DNA of 64,000 bases from Croceicoccus mobilis. GTDB lineage: Bacteria; Pseudomonadota; Alphaproteobacteria; Sphingomonadales; Sphingomonadaceae. Every line of letters starts with the position of its first letter. Positions within the stretch are counted from its first letter, which is position 1. A program made the position numbers and the translations under genes. Below the pieces are notes generated by a model. It saw nothing but the letters and a program-made list of their open reading frames with translations, was not told the DNA's origin and did not search any database. The DNA lies in contig NZ_LYWZ01000020.1 of assembly GCF_001661965.1 (NCBI RefSeq), forward strand, positions 186,001-250,000, written 5' to 3'. This document shows positions 1 through 9,110 of this stretch, piece after piece.

Positions 1-1085
1 CCGAACAGTTCTTCGTCGCGGCGTTCCATGTCGGTGGTGTCGACGATGCCGGGGCTAAGGAAGGGCAGGCCTTCCTTCATTCGCTCCAGCGGGCGGATCA
101 CCTTGCCGCCGCGGTTCACGATGCCTTCGTATCCGCGCAGCATGGTTTCCGCCGCTTGATTGTCAATGACAGGGCCCATGAAGGGGGCGGGCTGGTCGAA
201 CGGGCCGCCCACGATCATCTTGTCGACCAGCTTCGTCAGCGCGGCCATCACGTCGTCATACATGGTGTCGCGCACGATCAGCCGGCGCGCCGCGGTGCAG
301 CGTTGACCCGCGGTGGTATAGGCCGACTGCACGATGGTCGCCGCCGTGTCCTGGATCAGCGGCGTGTCCCACACGATCAGCGGGTTGTTGCCGCCCATCT
401 CGAGCGCGGTGATGACGCCGGGGCGTTCGACCAGCTGTTTCCTGATGGCGATGCCGGTGTTCGACGATCCGGTGAACAGCACGCCGTCGATGCGCGGATC
501 GGTCGTCAGCGCGCGGCCTTCGTCGGGGCCGCCCAGCAGCAGCTGAATGACATTCTTAGGGAAACCCGCCGCCTCGAAATAGGAGACGAGGCGTTCGCCC
601 ACCGCCGGGGTCTTTTCCGACGGCTTGAACACGACCGTATTGCCCGCCAGCAGGGCAGGGACGATGTGGCCGTTGGGCAGATGCGCCGGGAAATTATAGG
701 GGCCCAATACCGCCATCACGCCATGCGGCTTATGGCGCAGTCCGTTCCTTGCGCCCATCGCGCCTTCGGTCACGCGATTGCCCGCGCGCTCGGCATGGGC
801 GGCAAGCGAGATGTCGACCTTGCCGATCACCGCCTGCACTTCGGTTTCGGCTTCCCAATGCGGCTTGCCGGTTTCGCGCGCGATCAGTTTCGCAAGCCCG
901 CCCGCATCGGCACGGACCTGATTGGCGAAACGCTTGAGGAGTTCGGCCCGGCGCGCCAGCGGCTCTGCCGACCATGAAGAGAACGCGGTGCGCGAGGCGT
1001 CGAGGATTTCGTGCCGGTCGCCGGGTGTGCCGCGCCAGAAGATCTCTCCGGTCGCGGGCTCTGCTGAAGTCAGTTCGGTAGTCAA
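1..1085 (-). CDS. astD: Succinylglutamate-semialdehyde dehydrogenase, C-terminus outside the window
   Basis: NAD-dependent aldehyde dehydrogenase oxidising N-succinylglutamate semialdehyde, the fourth step of the arginine succinyltransferase (AST) route of arginine catabolism; cytoplasmic. About 361 residues are visible and the gene runs off the left edge just after an EELFG motif typical of the family. Readable marks are the cofactor-site stretch GPYNFPAHLPNG, the FTGS Rossmann motif, the LEMGGNNP catalytic-glutamate motif and the TTAGQRCTAARR catalytic-cysteine motif. The start is taken as TTG at 1085, preceded by GGAG at a suitable distance. The NFPAHLPNG stretch points to AstD rather than a generic aldehyde dehydrogenase. 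No other ast gene is in the window; they would lie to the left. Confidence 0.88.
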   Translation of the reverse strand, partial: MTTELTSAEPATGEIFWRGTPGDRHEILDASRTAFSSWSAEPLARRAELLKRFANQVRADAGGLAKLIARETGKPHWEAETEVQAVIGKVDISLAAHAERAGNRVTEGAMGARNGLRHKPHGVMAVLGPYNFPAHLPNGHIVPALLAGNTVVFKPSEKTPAVGERLVSYFEAAGFPKNVIQLLLGGPDEGRALTTDPRIDGVLFTGSSNTGIAIRKQLVERPGVITALEMGGNNPLIVWDTPLIQDTAATIVQSAYTTAGQRCTAARRLIVRDTMYDDVMAALTKLVDKMIVGGPFDQPAPFMGPVIDNQAAETMLRGYEGIVNRGGKVIRPLERMKEGLPFLSPGIVDTTDMERRDEELF

Positions 1086-1208
1086 GTTGGCTCCGTCTTG
1101 GGCGTGCCTGGTAGGAATATGTGCGCAGGACTAGCCGATCCCGCACGCGCTTACCAGTGGGGCGGAAGGGTGATTGCCTTCGCCGTTTCGCTCGCTAGAA
1201 CGGGCGCG

Positions 1209-1745
1209 ATGTCGCAGACCAGTTTGATCGCCCGCATGGCGCTTGCCGCCACCCCTGTTCTTGCCCTTGCCGCAACGCCTGCCAGCGCCCAGCAGGCCCA
1301 GCCGGCGGCAGGCACGAATGTCCCACCTGTCGCTGCAGCTCCCGTGCCGGGCGAAATGGAACTGGCGCAGCTGATCTGGTCGACGATGGTGGCGATCGAG
1401 CATGCCAATGCCAGCGGTAATTACACCGTGCTGCGCGATACCGCGGCGACCGGATTCCAGATCAACAATGACCCTGCCAAGCTGGCTCAGATCTTTGCGG
1501 GCCTGCGGTCCACCCGGATCGACCTATCGACGACGCTGGTCACTGCGCCGCGCTATACCGCGCCCCCGCGCCAGCTGCGCCCCGACGTGTTTCAGGTGCA
1601 GGGTTATTTCCCGCTGCGCCCGCGCACGGTGGTCTTCGATCTTGCCTTCCAATGGCAGAACGGACGCTGGCGCCTGTTCGGCGTCAGCGTTGAACCGCGC
1701 GTGATGCTGGACCAGGCAGAGGGCGCGAAACCCGCTGCCAAATGA
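1209..1745 (+). CDS. Small exported protein of unknown function
   Basis: A 178-residue protein starting at ATG 1209 (MSQTSLIARM). Residues 1-28 form a signal peptide ending in a PASAQQ cleavage site. A Gln/Ala/Pro-rich linker is followed by a globular part (about residues 50-170) with no motif I can name. It resembles small alphaproteobacterial periplasmic proteins with an NTF2/DUF4019-like look (QWQNGRWRLFGVSV), but that is only an impression. It is divergent from astD and ends immediately before the convergent selO stop codon. Function unknown. Confidence 0.7.
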   Translation: MSQTSLIARMALAATPVLALAATPASAQQAQPAAGTNVPPVAAAPVPGEMELAQLIWSTMVAIEHANASGNYTVLRDTAATGFQINNDPAKLAQIFAGLRSTRIDLSTTLVTAPRYTAPPRQLRPDVFQVQGYFPLRPRTVVFDLAFQWQNGRWRLFGVSVEPRVMLDQAEGAKPAAK

Positions 1746-3170
1746 TCAATGGCCCGCAGGTGCCGGGGCGGGGCCATGCGCCGCGCCCATGGCGCGCAGG
1801 GCGGTGACCTTGTCGGTCAGCATCTGCCAGTCGTCGCGTTGATCGATGGCGGACCAGATTGCCTCGACCTCTTCGATCACCATGGATTGCGCGGCGCCGC
1901 CTGACCAATAGGGGTCTGTGTCGGCAACGCGCTCGGCCTCGTCGTAAAGCTTGCGGAACGCTGCGAAGGCTTCGCTGTCCGGCAAGGTGCCGCTGCGCGC
2001 GCCAAAGAAGAACGCGTCGGGCTGCACCCCGCTTTCGCGCATGGCGCGTTCGGCGGCTTCGATGATATTGCCGGTTTCGCCGGGATGCGCCCCGGCCCAA
2101 TCGGGCGCGATGCCCAGCCGCCAGCCGAAACGCCGCCGGATCGCTTCGATATAAAGCTCGGGAAAACGTTCGAGCGCTGCGATCAGCGGCGGTGCTTCCA
2201 CCAGCTGGCGCAAGGCGATGGCAAGCTGCGCGCAGTTCCAGTGGATCGCCTCGGCCTGCCTGCCAAAGGCATAGAGCCCTGAATGATCGAAATAGGCCGC
2301 AGTAAACGCCGGGTCCCAGCGCGGCAGCCAGCGCCATGGGCCATAATCGAAGCTTTCGCCTGAAATATTCATGTTATCGGTGTTGAGCACGCCATGCACG
2401 AAGCCCGCCGCCGCATAGCTTGCCGCCATGTCGGCAAGCCTTTCAACGACGAGATGCAGCAGCCGCACCGCCGGTTCGTCGCGGCCCGGTGCATCGGCGG
2501 GTGGAGGCGGGCCGGGAAAATGCGTCAGCGCATAATCGACCAGCACCGACAGATGTTCCGTCTCCTCCAGCGCGGCGAGGCGCTGGAAGCTGCCGATGCG
2601 GATATGCCCATGACTGAGCCGAACCAGAACGGCGGAGCGGGTGGGCGAGGGTTCATCGCTGCGCTGCAGCGCCTCGCCCGTCTCGATCACGGAGAAGGTC
2701 TTGCTGGTGTTCGCGCCCAATGCCTCCAGCATTTCCGTGGCGAGGATCTCGCGCACCGCGCCCTTCAACGTCAGGCGTCCGTCGCCGAACCGGCTGTATG
2801 GGGTCTGGCCCGAACCTTTCGTGCCGAGGTCCATCAACCTGCCTGCCCCATCGCGCATCTGCGCGAACAGGAAGCCGCGACCGTCGCCGATGTCGGGATT
2901 GTAATTGCGGAACTGGTGCCCGTGATAGCGCAGCGCCAAAGGCTGCGGCAGATTATCCTCCAGCGCCTCGAACCGGCCGAAATGCCGGACCCATGCCTCG
3001 TCGCTCAGCGTGTTCAGCCCGACGGTCGCGGCCTGGCGATCATTGCGAAAGCGCAGGATCGCCTTCGGGAAATCGGCAGGCGGCACCGGGTCGGCCAGCC
3101 ATGTTGCGATTTCCTCGATTGCGGGATCGGGTTGGTAGGGCGCTGCGGAATATTGCGGTTCGCCGGTCAT
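1746..3170 (-). CDS. selO: Protein adenylyltransferase SelO (YdiU family)
   Basis: Pseudokinase-fold enzyme that transfers AMP from ATP to protein hydroxyl side chains; in bacteria it is linked to redox homeostasis and protein glutathionylation. Family marks are ALRYHGHQF, IGDGRGFLFAQ, DLGTKGSGQTPYSR-FGDGRLTLKGAVREIL near residues 85-150, and VHGVLNTDNMNISGESFDYGPW near residue 270. I start it at ATG 3170 (MTGEPQYS), giving 474 residues, near the usual 470-490. An in-frame ATG at 3215 with AAGG immediately upstream is the alternative. Its stop abuts that of the small exported protein on the other strand. Confidence 0.93.
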   Translation of the reverse strand: MTGEPQYSAAPYQPDPAIEEIATWLADPVPPADFPKAILRFRNDRQAATVGLNTLSDEAWVRHFGRFEALEDNLPQPLALRYHGHQFRNYNPDIGDGRGFLFAQMRDGAGRLMDLGTKGSGQTPYSRFGDGRLTLKGAVREILATEMLEALGANTSKTFSVIETGEALQRSDEPSPTRSAVLVRLSHGHIRIGSFQRLAALEETEHLSVLVDYALTHFPGPPPPADAPGRDEPAVRLLHLVVERLADMAASYAAAGFVHGVLNTDNMNISGESFDYGPWRWLPRWDPAFTAAYFDHSGLYAFGRQAEAIHWNCAQLAIALRQLVEAPPLIAALERFPELYIEAIRRRFGWRLGIAPDWAGAHPGETGNIIEAAERAMRESGVQPDAFFFGARSGTLPDSEAFAAFRKLYDEAERVADTDPYWSGGAAQSMVIEEVEAIWSAIDQRDDWQMLTDKVTALRAMGAAHGPAPAPAGH

Positions 3171-3277
3171 CTGGCGATAGTGGGCAGTGGCGCACCATCT
3201 TACAAGGGCGGCCATCCTTGGGTGGCATCCTGGGCCTGCATGGCCTAGGGCACCCGATAAACGCTGATGCAAAGGGC

Positions 3278-4201
3278 ATGATGACTACGCAAGAGCAAGC
3301 TGGCGCGCAGCCGGGCGACCCGTGGGTTGATGGCTGGTGGGAAAGCGCCGATGGCCTGAAGCTGCATTTCCGCGACTATCGCGCCGGGCCCGATGCCGCC
3401 CCGGATGCACTGCCCGCGATCTGCATTCCCGGGTTAACGCGAAACGCCCGCGATTTCGAAAAACTGGCCGAGGCGATGCAGCCCATGCGCCGCGTTATCT
3501 GCATCGAGCTGAGAGGCCGCGGCGAAAGCGAATATGCGCGTGAAGCCGCCAGCTACAACCCGCTGCAATATGTCGAGGATCTCGACCGCTTTTTCGATGA
3601 GACCGGCATCCCGCGCGCCGTCTTCATCGGCACGTCGCTGGGCGGGATCGTCACCATGCTCTCGGCGCTTTCGCATCCCGAGCGCATTGCGGGCGCATTG
3701 CTGAATGACGTGGGGCCGGTGCTCGATAAAAAGGGCCTGTCGCGCATTACCGAATATGTCGGGCAGGGTCGCAATTTCCCCACGTGGATGCATGCCGCCC
3801 GCGCGCTTCAGGAAGTGCATGGCGATGTTTACCCCGACTGGGGCATTCAAGAATGGATCGGTTTTGCCAAACAGCTGATGGAACTGGGCGGCAATGGCCG
3901 TATCGCGTTCGATTACGACATGCACATCGCCGATGCCTTCGTCCCTGCCAGCGGCGGCGGCGAAGTCGGCGTGCCGGGCGGCGATGCCATGTGGCCGGCT
4001 TTCGATGCGCTTTCGGGTAAGCCCGTGCTGGTCGTGCATGGTGAGACTTCGGACCTTTTGACCGGAACGGTCGCGCGCGAAATGGTGGGGCGCATTCCCG
4101 GTGTCGAGTTGGTGACGGTGCCGCGCACCGGCCATACGCCCACATTGAACGAGCCGGCGGTGCGCGAGGCGATCGACCGCCTGATCGAGCGGAGCCGCTG
4201 A
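3278..4201 (+). CDS. Alpha/beta hydrolase
   Basis: Alpha/beta-hydrolase of about 307 residues. The oxyanion-side motif ICIPGLTRNARDF is near residue 50, the nucleophile elbow is GTSLGG (Ser, near residue 125), an acid follows in VVHGETSDLLT, and the catalytic His is in RTGHTPTLNEP near the C-terminus. Substrate unknown; related proteins are annotated as esterases, epoxide hydrolases or haloalkane-dehalogenase-like proteins. Two adjacent ATGs (3278, 3281) are possible starts. It is followed after 4 nt by a glycosyltransferase-like gene, so the pair is probably co-transcribed. Confidence 0.85.
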   Translation: MMTTQEQAGAQPGDPWVDGWWESADGLKLHFRDYRAGPDAAPDALPAICIPGLTRNARDFEKLAEAMQPMRRVICIELRGRGESEYAREAASYNPLQYVEDLDRFFDETGIPRAVFIGTSLGGIVTMLSALSHPERIAGALLNDVGPVLDKKGLSRITEYVGQGRNFPTWMHAARALQEVHGDVYPDWGIQEWIGFAKQLMELGGNGRIAFDYDMHIADAFVPASGGGEVGVPGGDAMWPAFDALSGKPVLVVHGETSDLLTGTVAREMVGRIPGVELVTVPRTGHTPTLNEPAVREAIDRLIERSR

Positions 4202-4205
4202 GCCC

Positions 4206-5321
4206 ATGGCCAAGAAGGTTGCCGTCTTCCGCAAGACGCGAATCCTGCATCTGGGCTTTGATCCGGTGGCAAAGCCGTGGAGCGGCGCGCTGGTGCGCAT
4301 GATGTCGGGTCACCACAAGTTTGGCCATGTCGAACATCACGCCCCCGATCCGGGTGATGAGATCGCCGCGCGCTACCAATTCTATCGCCCTGAATTCCCC
4401 GATCTGGATGGCAGCACGGGGCCGGGCAAGCTGAACCGCATGGCCCGCGCCATGCGCAAATACGAGCTGGTGATCGTGCACGGAGAGGCAGGTTTCCCCG
4501 CGACCATGGCGCATTCCCTGTTCGGAGAAGCGCTGAAGCTTCCGCCGCTGGTGCATTACCATGACAGCCTGTCGGGCTTTGCTGGCGGGCCGATGAAGCG
4601 GTTTCGCCACAAGCTGGGTTTTGCCCGCACTTCCGCCGTGATCGCGCCTGCGCCCGCAGCCGCGAATGAAATGGCGAGCCGCTGGGCACTGGGCGGCGGG
4701 CGACTGCGCATCGCGGTGCCGCCGTTCCCGGCAAAGCCGCCCGCGCAAAAGCCCGATGCGATCCCCCAGATGATGAAGCGCAAGGGAGAAAGCTGGATCG
4801 GCGTGCGCGCCGCGCTCCTCTTGCGCGATCCGCAGCCCCTGTTGCGCGCGATGCTCAGGGTCGATGAACATTGGCGGCTGGTCGTATTCGGCACGAAGGA
4901 GGAATGCCTTGCCGTGTCCTCTGCCGCCGATGTTGAACAGGTGGCGGACCGGGTCATGACCAGCACGCGCCTTTCAGGCCCGGAAGACCGCGCCGGATTG
5001 TTCGACATCATCGCGATTGCCGGCCCAGCGCCGGGCGCGCTGATCCCGCCTGCATTATTCCATGCCGCCGCCGCAGGCGTCCCGCTGCTGGTTGAGGGCC
5101 GCGAGCTGAACCCGCTTTTGCCTGCAAAGGCATCGGATCTGGCCGTGGCAAGCGGTGGTCGCAAGGATCTGGCCGATGCGATGGTCGACCTTGCCACCAG
5201 CGAAGTGAAGCGCAAGGGCGTGGCCAGGGCGATGGAGGAATTTGCCGCCACCCATGCAAAGGGGGCAGAACACCTTGCCCTGTTCAGCGAATTGACCGGC
5301 GATGAAAGGATCGTTTGCTGA
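4206..5321 (+). CDS. Glycosyltransferase-like protein
   Basis: A 371-residue cytoplasmic protein with no signal peptide. The overall pattern (N-terminal ILHLGFDP, mid-protein VIVHGEAG and LVHYHD, C-terminal ALFHAAAAGVPLLVEGRELNPLLP) resembles a GT-B glycosyltransferase, in which the last segment would contact the donor nucleotide. The usual EX7E motif is not clearly readable, so donor and acceptor cannot be named. It starts 4 nt after the alpha/beta hydrolase. Confidence 0.55.
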   Translation: MAKKVAVFRKTRILHLGFDPVAKPWSGALVRMMSGHHKFGHVEHHAPDPGDEIAARYQFYRPEFPDLDGSTGPGKLNRMARAMRKYELVIVHGEAGFPATMAHSLFGEALKLPPLVHYHDSLSGFAGGPMKRFRHKLGFARTSAVIAPAPAAANEMASRWALGGGRLRIAVPPFPAKPPAQKPDAIPQMMKRKGESWIGVRAALLLRDPQPLLRAMLRVDEHWRLVVFGTKEECLAVSSAADVEQVADRVMTSTRLSGPEDRAGLFDIIAIAGPAPGALIPPALFHAAAAGVPLLVEGRELNPLLPAKASDLAVASGGRKDLADAMVDLATSEVKRKGVARAMEEFAATHAKGAEHLALFSELTGDERIVC

Positions 5322-5461
5322 TCAATATGTGGACGATTTAAGCCCGCGTTCAGGCGCAGGGGGCTTTGCCGTTGAAAAGCCTCCGTCCGGTCCTTAAGAC
5401 CCCCGCATTTGCGGCAGGCCGCGTTCCTGCCGATCCATGGATTTTTTGAAAGGCGTTTCCC

Positions 5462-6235
5462 TTGGCGCTTGGCCCCAGCAATAACCAGAGCGTTGCCGTA
5501 CAATCGGCCAATCGCGAACGCGCGCAGCAGGACGTGTTCCGCCGCGAGGTCGACGAGGCTGTCCGGCAGGACACCATCTCGACCTTCTTCCGTCGTTTCG
5601 GCAAGCTGCTGATCGCAGGCTTCGTGATTGTCGCGGCAGCGTTGGGCGCATGGGCGTGGTGGCACCACGAGGTGACTACCTCTGCCGAAGAGGACGCGGT
5701 CGAGCTGACCATGGCGATCGACCAGCTGCAGGCGGGCAATACCGCCGCAGCGTCCGAAAGGGCCGCGCCGCTGCTGTCCGATGCGCCTGCCGGTTACAGC
5801 GTGCCTGCCGCCTTCATCGCCGCAGCCGCCGCGCTGGAAGAAGGTGACAGCGCCAAGGCCGCCAAGCTGTTCGACGAGATCGCCGCCGACGCGGGCAATC
5901 CGCAGCCGATGCGCGACCTTGCCACGATCCGTTCGGTGAGCGCGCAATATGACACGATGGAGCCGCAGGCGGTCATCGACCGGCTGAAGCCGCTGGCGGT
6001 TCCGGGCAATGCCTTTTTCCCCAGCGCGGGCGAGATGGTCGCCATGGCTTATGTCGAGCAGGGCAAGAAGGATCTTGCCGGCCCGATGTTCGCCGAGATC
6101 GCTCGCGATGAAGACGCACCCCAGTCGCTGCGCGCGCGTGCGCGTCAGCTGGCGGGCATGATGGGTACCGACGCCGTCGACGATGCCGAGGAGGTGGCCG
6201 ATCTGGTCGCATCCGGCGGCGCGGCTGGCCAGTGA
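5462..6235 (+). CDS. YfgM-like TPR membrane protein (possible SecYEG ancillary subunit)
   Basis: 257 residues with a cytoplasmic N-terminus of about 47 residues, one transmembrane helix (LLIAGFVIVAAALGAWAWW, about residues 48-66) and a periplasmic tetratricopeptide domain. This is the YfgM/TPR_21 arrangement; in enterobacteria YfgM binds the Sec translocon and periplasmic chaperones. The start is TTG 5462, with AAAGG a few bases upstream. bamB follows 28 nt later; yfgM-bamB pairing is common in proteobacteria and supports a role in envelope protein biogenesis. Confidence 0.75.
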   Translation: MALGPSNNQSVAVQSANRERAQQDVFRREVDEAVRQDTISTFFRRFGKLLIAGFVIVAAALGAWAWWHHEVTTSAEEDAVELTMAIDQLQAGNTAAASERAAPLLSDAPAGYSVPAAFIAAAAALEEGDSAKAAKLFDEIAADAGNPQPMRDLATIRSVSAQYDTMEPQAVIDRLKPLAVPGNAFFPSAGEMVAMAYVEQGKKDLAGPMFAEIARDEDAPQSLRARARQLAGMMGTDAVDDAEEVADLVASGGAAGQ

Positions 6236-6263
6236 TTTGAGATTTTACGGAAGAGGAATGGAA

Positions 6264-7622
6264 ATGATCCGTTCGAAGGGTTCTGATTGGCAGCGCGGCA
6301 TTGCACGCCTTGCCGTGGTTGGTGTTCTGGCGGCATCGCTGGGCGCATGTGGCGCTATTGGTGGTGGCGACGGGCCGGAAACCACCCCGACCGTCGGGCA
6401 GCGCACGCCCATCCTCTCGCAGATCGAGACGACGACCGAGGTCGATCCCTCGCTGGCCAGCGTGCCGGTCGTGCTGCCAACGCCGGTCGCCAATGCCGAC
6501 TGGGCGCAGGCGGGCGGCAGCGCGGCCAAGGTCTATGGCAATCTTGCGCTCTCGACCACGCCGTCGCTGGCATGGACGCGCCGGATCGCCGGGGCCGACA
6601 AGGCAGAGCGTCTGGCCGCGGCCCCGGTCGTGGGCGATGGCAAGCTGTTCGCTTATGGCACCGATGGCACGGTTTCGGCATTTGATGCCAACACCGGCGC
6701 GCCGCTATGGACGAAATCGATGGGCGTGAAGGGCGATGGCTCCAGCTCTGTTTTCGGTGGCGGCGTCAGCTATGAAAGTGGCCGGGTCTATGTGACCACG
6801 GGCGTGGGCGAAGTCGCGGCCCTCAATGCCGCGGACGGCAGCCAGATCTGGACGATCCAGCCCGCAGGCCCGCTGCGCGGCGCGCCGACGCTGGCGTTCG
6901 GCAATGTGTTCGTGATGACGCAGGACAATCAGATCTTCGCACTGGACGCAGGCGATGGCTCGATCGTGTGGAACCGCGCCGGTTCCAGCGGCCTTTCGGG
7001 CGTGTTCGGCGTGGCTGCCCCGGCAGCGGGTGCGGGCACGGTGATCGCGGGCTATTCCAGCGGCGAGCTGATCGCCTATCGCTATGAAAACGGCACCGAA
7101 TTGTGGGGCGATGCGCTGGCACGCACCAACCTGTCGACCAGCGTGGGTTCGCTGACCGATGTCGATGCCGATCCGATCATTGATGGCGGGCGCGTCTATG
7201 CGCTGGGTCAGGGTGGCCGCATGGCCGCCTATGAGCTGCTTTCGGGCCGCCGCATCTGGGACCTGTCGCTGGCCGGTATCTCGACCCCTGCGGTGGCGGG
7301 CGACTGGATCTTCGTGCTGACCGACGATGCGCGCCTGCTGGCCATTGCCCGCAGCACGGGCAAGGTGCGCTGGATCAGCCAGATGCGCCGCTATCGTGAC
7401 CAGAAGGACGAGAAGGGCGAGATCTTCTGGTCGGGCCCCGTGCTCGCCAGCGGCAAGCTCTATCTCGCCAGCACGCGCGGCCAGCTGATGCAGGTGGATG
7501 CGCAGGACGGGTCGCAGACCCCTGTGGCAGAGCTGAAGGATGGCGTGTCGCTTGGCCCCATCGTGGCGGGGGGTACGCTCTACGTCCTCGACAACAGCGG
7601 CACGATCAGCGCCTTTCGCTGA
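6264..7622 (+). CDS. bamB: Outer membrane protein assembly factor BamB
   Basis: Lipoprotein of the BAM complex, an eight-bladed beta-propeller that helps insert beta-barrels in the outer membrane. The start is ATG 6264 because AGAGGA lies six bases upstream; an ATG at 6258 would overlap that site. The leader ends in a lipobox (SLGAC, Cys near residue 29). The rest is a series of PQQ-like blades (LFAYGTDGTVSAFDANTG, VYVTTGVGEVAALNAADG, VFVMTQDNQIFALDAGDG), about 452 residues in all. It follows the YfgM-like gene and ends at a strong bidirectional terminator. The Der GTPase gene that often follows bamB is absent. Confidence 0.92.
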   Translation: MIRSKGSDWQRGIARLAVVGVLAASLGACGAIGGGDGPETTPTVGQRTPILSQIETTTEVDPSLASVPVVLPTPVANADWAQAGGSAAKVYGNLALSTTPSLAWTRRIAGADKAERLAAAPVVGDGKLFAYGTDGTVSAFDANTGAPLWTKSMGVKGDGSSSVFGGGVSYESGRVYVTTGVGEVAALNAADGSQIWTIQPAGPLRGAPTLAFGNVFVMTQDNQIFALDAGDGSIVWNRAGSSGLSGVFGVAAPAAGAGTVIAGYSSGELIAYRYENGTELWGDALARTNLSTSVGSLTDVDADPIIDGGRVYALGQGGRMAAYELLSGRRIWDLSLAGISTPAVAGDWIFVLTDDARLLAIARSTGKVRWISQMRRYRDQKDEKGEIFWSGPVLASGKLYLASTRGQLMQVDAQDGSQTPVAELKDGVSLGPIVAGGTLYVLDNSGTISAFR

Positions 7623-7640
7623 TTGGCGCGAAGCCAATAG

Positions 7641-7679
7641 AAAAAGGGCGGCGGGTCTTCGCGACCCGCCGCCCTTTTT
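7641..7679. terminator. Bidirectional intrinsic terminator between bamB and gshA
   Basis: Perfect 17-bp inverted repeat: AAAAAGGGCGGCGGGTC at 7641-7657 and its complement at 7663-7679, with loop TTCGC. A-rich and T-rich outer ends let it work in both directions. It lies between the convergent bamB and gshA stop codons. Confidence 0.95.
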
Positions 7680-7681
7680 CG

Positions 7682-9052
7682 TTACAGGCTGTATTTGTAG
7701 ATTGGGTCCGTCGATCCGCCCCATTCGCCGTGATAACGGTCCAGCAGGTCCTGCGCGGGCACCTTGCGGCGCTGCGCGATCTCCATAAGCGGGGACAGGA
7801 AGCCGGTTTCGTTATCGCCAGAGCCATTGAGCTGCCCGCGCGCGGCAAGGCCGTTGTGGGCGATCTTCAACACTTCCGGCGCGATATCGCCCAAGGTGCC
7901 GCCGCCCGGAATCGGCGCATCCAGTGCCAGCTTCGGCACGGCATTGCGCAGCGCCTCACGCTCTTCCATCGACCAGTCCTTGACGAGGTCCCATGCCGCA
8001 TCCAGCGCGGTCTGATCGTAAAGCAGGCCGACCCAGAATGCGGGCAGGGCGCAGATCCGGCTCCACGGGCCGCCATCGGCGCCGCGCATTTCGAGGAAGC
8101 TTTTCAAACGCACTTCGGGGAAGGCGGTCGACATGTGGTCGGTCCAGTCCGACATGGTCGGCTTTTCGCCCGGCAGCACGGACAGCTCGCCCTTCATGAA
8201 GTCGCGGAAGCTGTGCCCGGCGGCGTTGATGTATTTCCCGTCGCGGAAGACGAAATACATCGGCACGTCGAGCATGTAGTCGGCCCAGCGTTCATAGCCG
8301 AAGCCATCCTCGAACACGAAGGGCAGCATGCCGGTGCGCGCCGGATCGGTGTCCGACCAGATATGGCTGCGATAGGAAAGGAAGCCATTGGGCTTGCCTT
8401 CGGTAAAGGGCGAATTGGCGAAAAGCGCGGTGGCGAGCGGCTGGAGCGCGAGGCCCACGCGGAACTTCTTCACCATGTCGGCTTCGGACGAATAGTCGAG
8501 GTTCACCTGGATCGTGCAGGTGCGAAGCATCATGTCGAGGCCGAGATCGCCGACCTTGGGCATATGCTCGGTCATGATCTTGTAGCGGCCCTTGGGCATG
8601 ATCGGCAGGTCGCTACGCGCCTTGTCGGGCCACATGCCAAGGCCGAGGAAACCGATGCCAAGCTTCTCGCCAATCGCCTTCACCTGCGTGAGGTGGCGGC
8701 CGGTTTCCGCGCAGGTCTGGTGCAGGCTGACCAGCGGCGCGCCCGATAGTTCCAGCTGACCCGCCGGTTCGAGGCTGACGGTGCCGTCCTCGCCCGCCAT
8801 GGCGATGATATTGTCGCCCTCGAACACCGGCTCCCAGCCATATTCCTTCAGCGCGAGAAGGATGTCGCGGATGCCGCCCGGCTCGTCATAGCTGGGAGCG
8901 CGATGGTCTTCGCGGCGGAAGACGAATTTCTCGTGCTCGGTCCCGATGCGCCATTCAAGGCGCGGCTTTTCGCCGCGCTGCATGGGTTCCAGCAGCTGGT
9001 CGCGGCTTTCGATGACGGGTTCGTCGGCGGTGTTTTCGGTGCGGGTGCTCAT
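7682..9052 (-). CDS. gshA: Glutamate-cysteine ligase, plant/alphaproteobacterial type
   Basis: ATP-dependent joining of glutamate and cysteine, the first step of glutathione synthesis; cytoplasmic. 456 residues, the normal length of this class. Family marks are WRIGTEHEKFVF near residue 34, EPAGQLELSGAPL near residue 95, FLGLGMWPDK, MLRTCTIQVNLDYSSEADM near residue 175 and FLEMRGADGGPW near residue 325. It differs from the enterobacterial GshA family. It lies 58 nt downstream of rsmE on the same strand and ends at the shared terminator. Confidence 0.95.
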   Translation of the reverse strand: MSTRTENTADEPVIESRDQLLEPMQRGEKPRLEWRIGTEHEKFVFRREDHRAPSYDEPGGIRDILLALKEYGWEPVFEGDNIIAMAGEDGTVSLEPAGQLELSGAPLVSLHQTCAETGRHLTQVKAIGEKLGIGFLGLGMWPDKARSDLPIMPKGRYKIMTEHMPKVGDLGLDMMLRTCTIQVNLDYSSEADMVKKFRVGLALQPLATALFANSPFTEGKPNGFLSYRSHIWSDTDPARTGMLPFVFEDGFGYERWADYMLDVPMYFVFRDGKYINAAGHSFRDFMKGELSVLPGEKPTMSDWTDHMSTAFPEVRLKSFLEMRGADGGPWSRICALPAFWVGLLYDQTALDAAWDLVKDWSMEEREALRNAVPKLALDAPIPGGGTLGDIAPEVLKIAHNGLAARGQLNGSGDNETGFLSPLMEIAQRRKVPAQDLLDRYHGEWGGSTDPIYKYSL

Positions 9053-9110
9053 TTCGCGGGTGCGTTAATCCCATGGCGTGCGATGCGAAAGGGCAAAATG
9101 ATCCGGCAAA

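Noticed and set aside
3747-5947. Long minus-strand frames of 374 and 463 codons opposite the hydrolase and glycosyltransferase genes
   Set aside because: They are Arg/His/Pro-rich antisense shadows of well-supported plus-strand genes, with no family resemblance.
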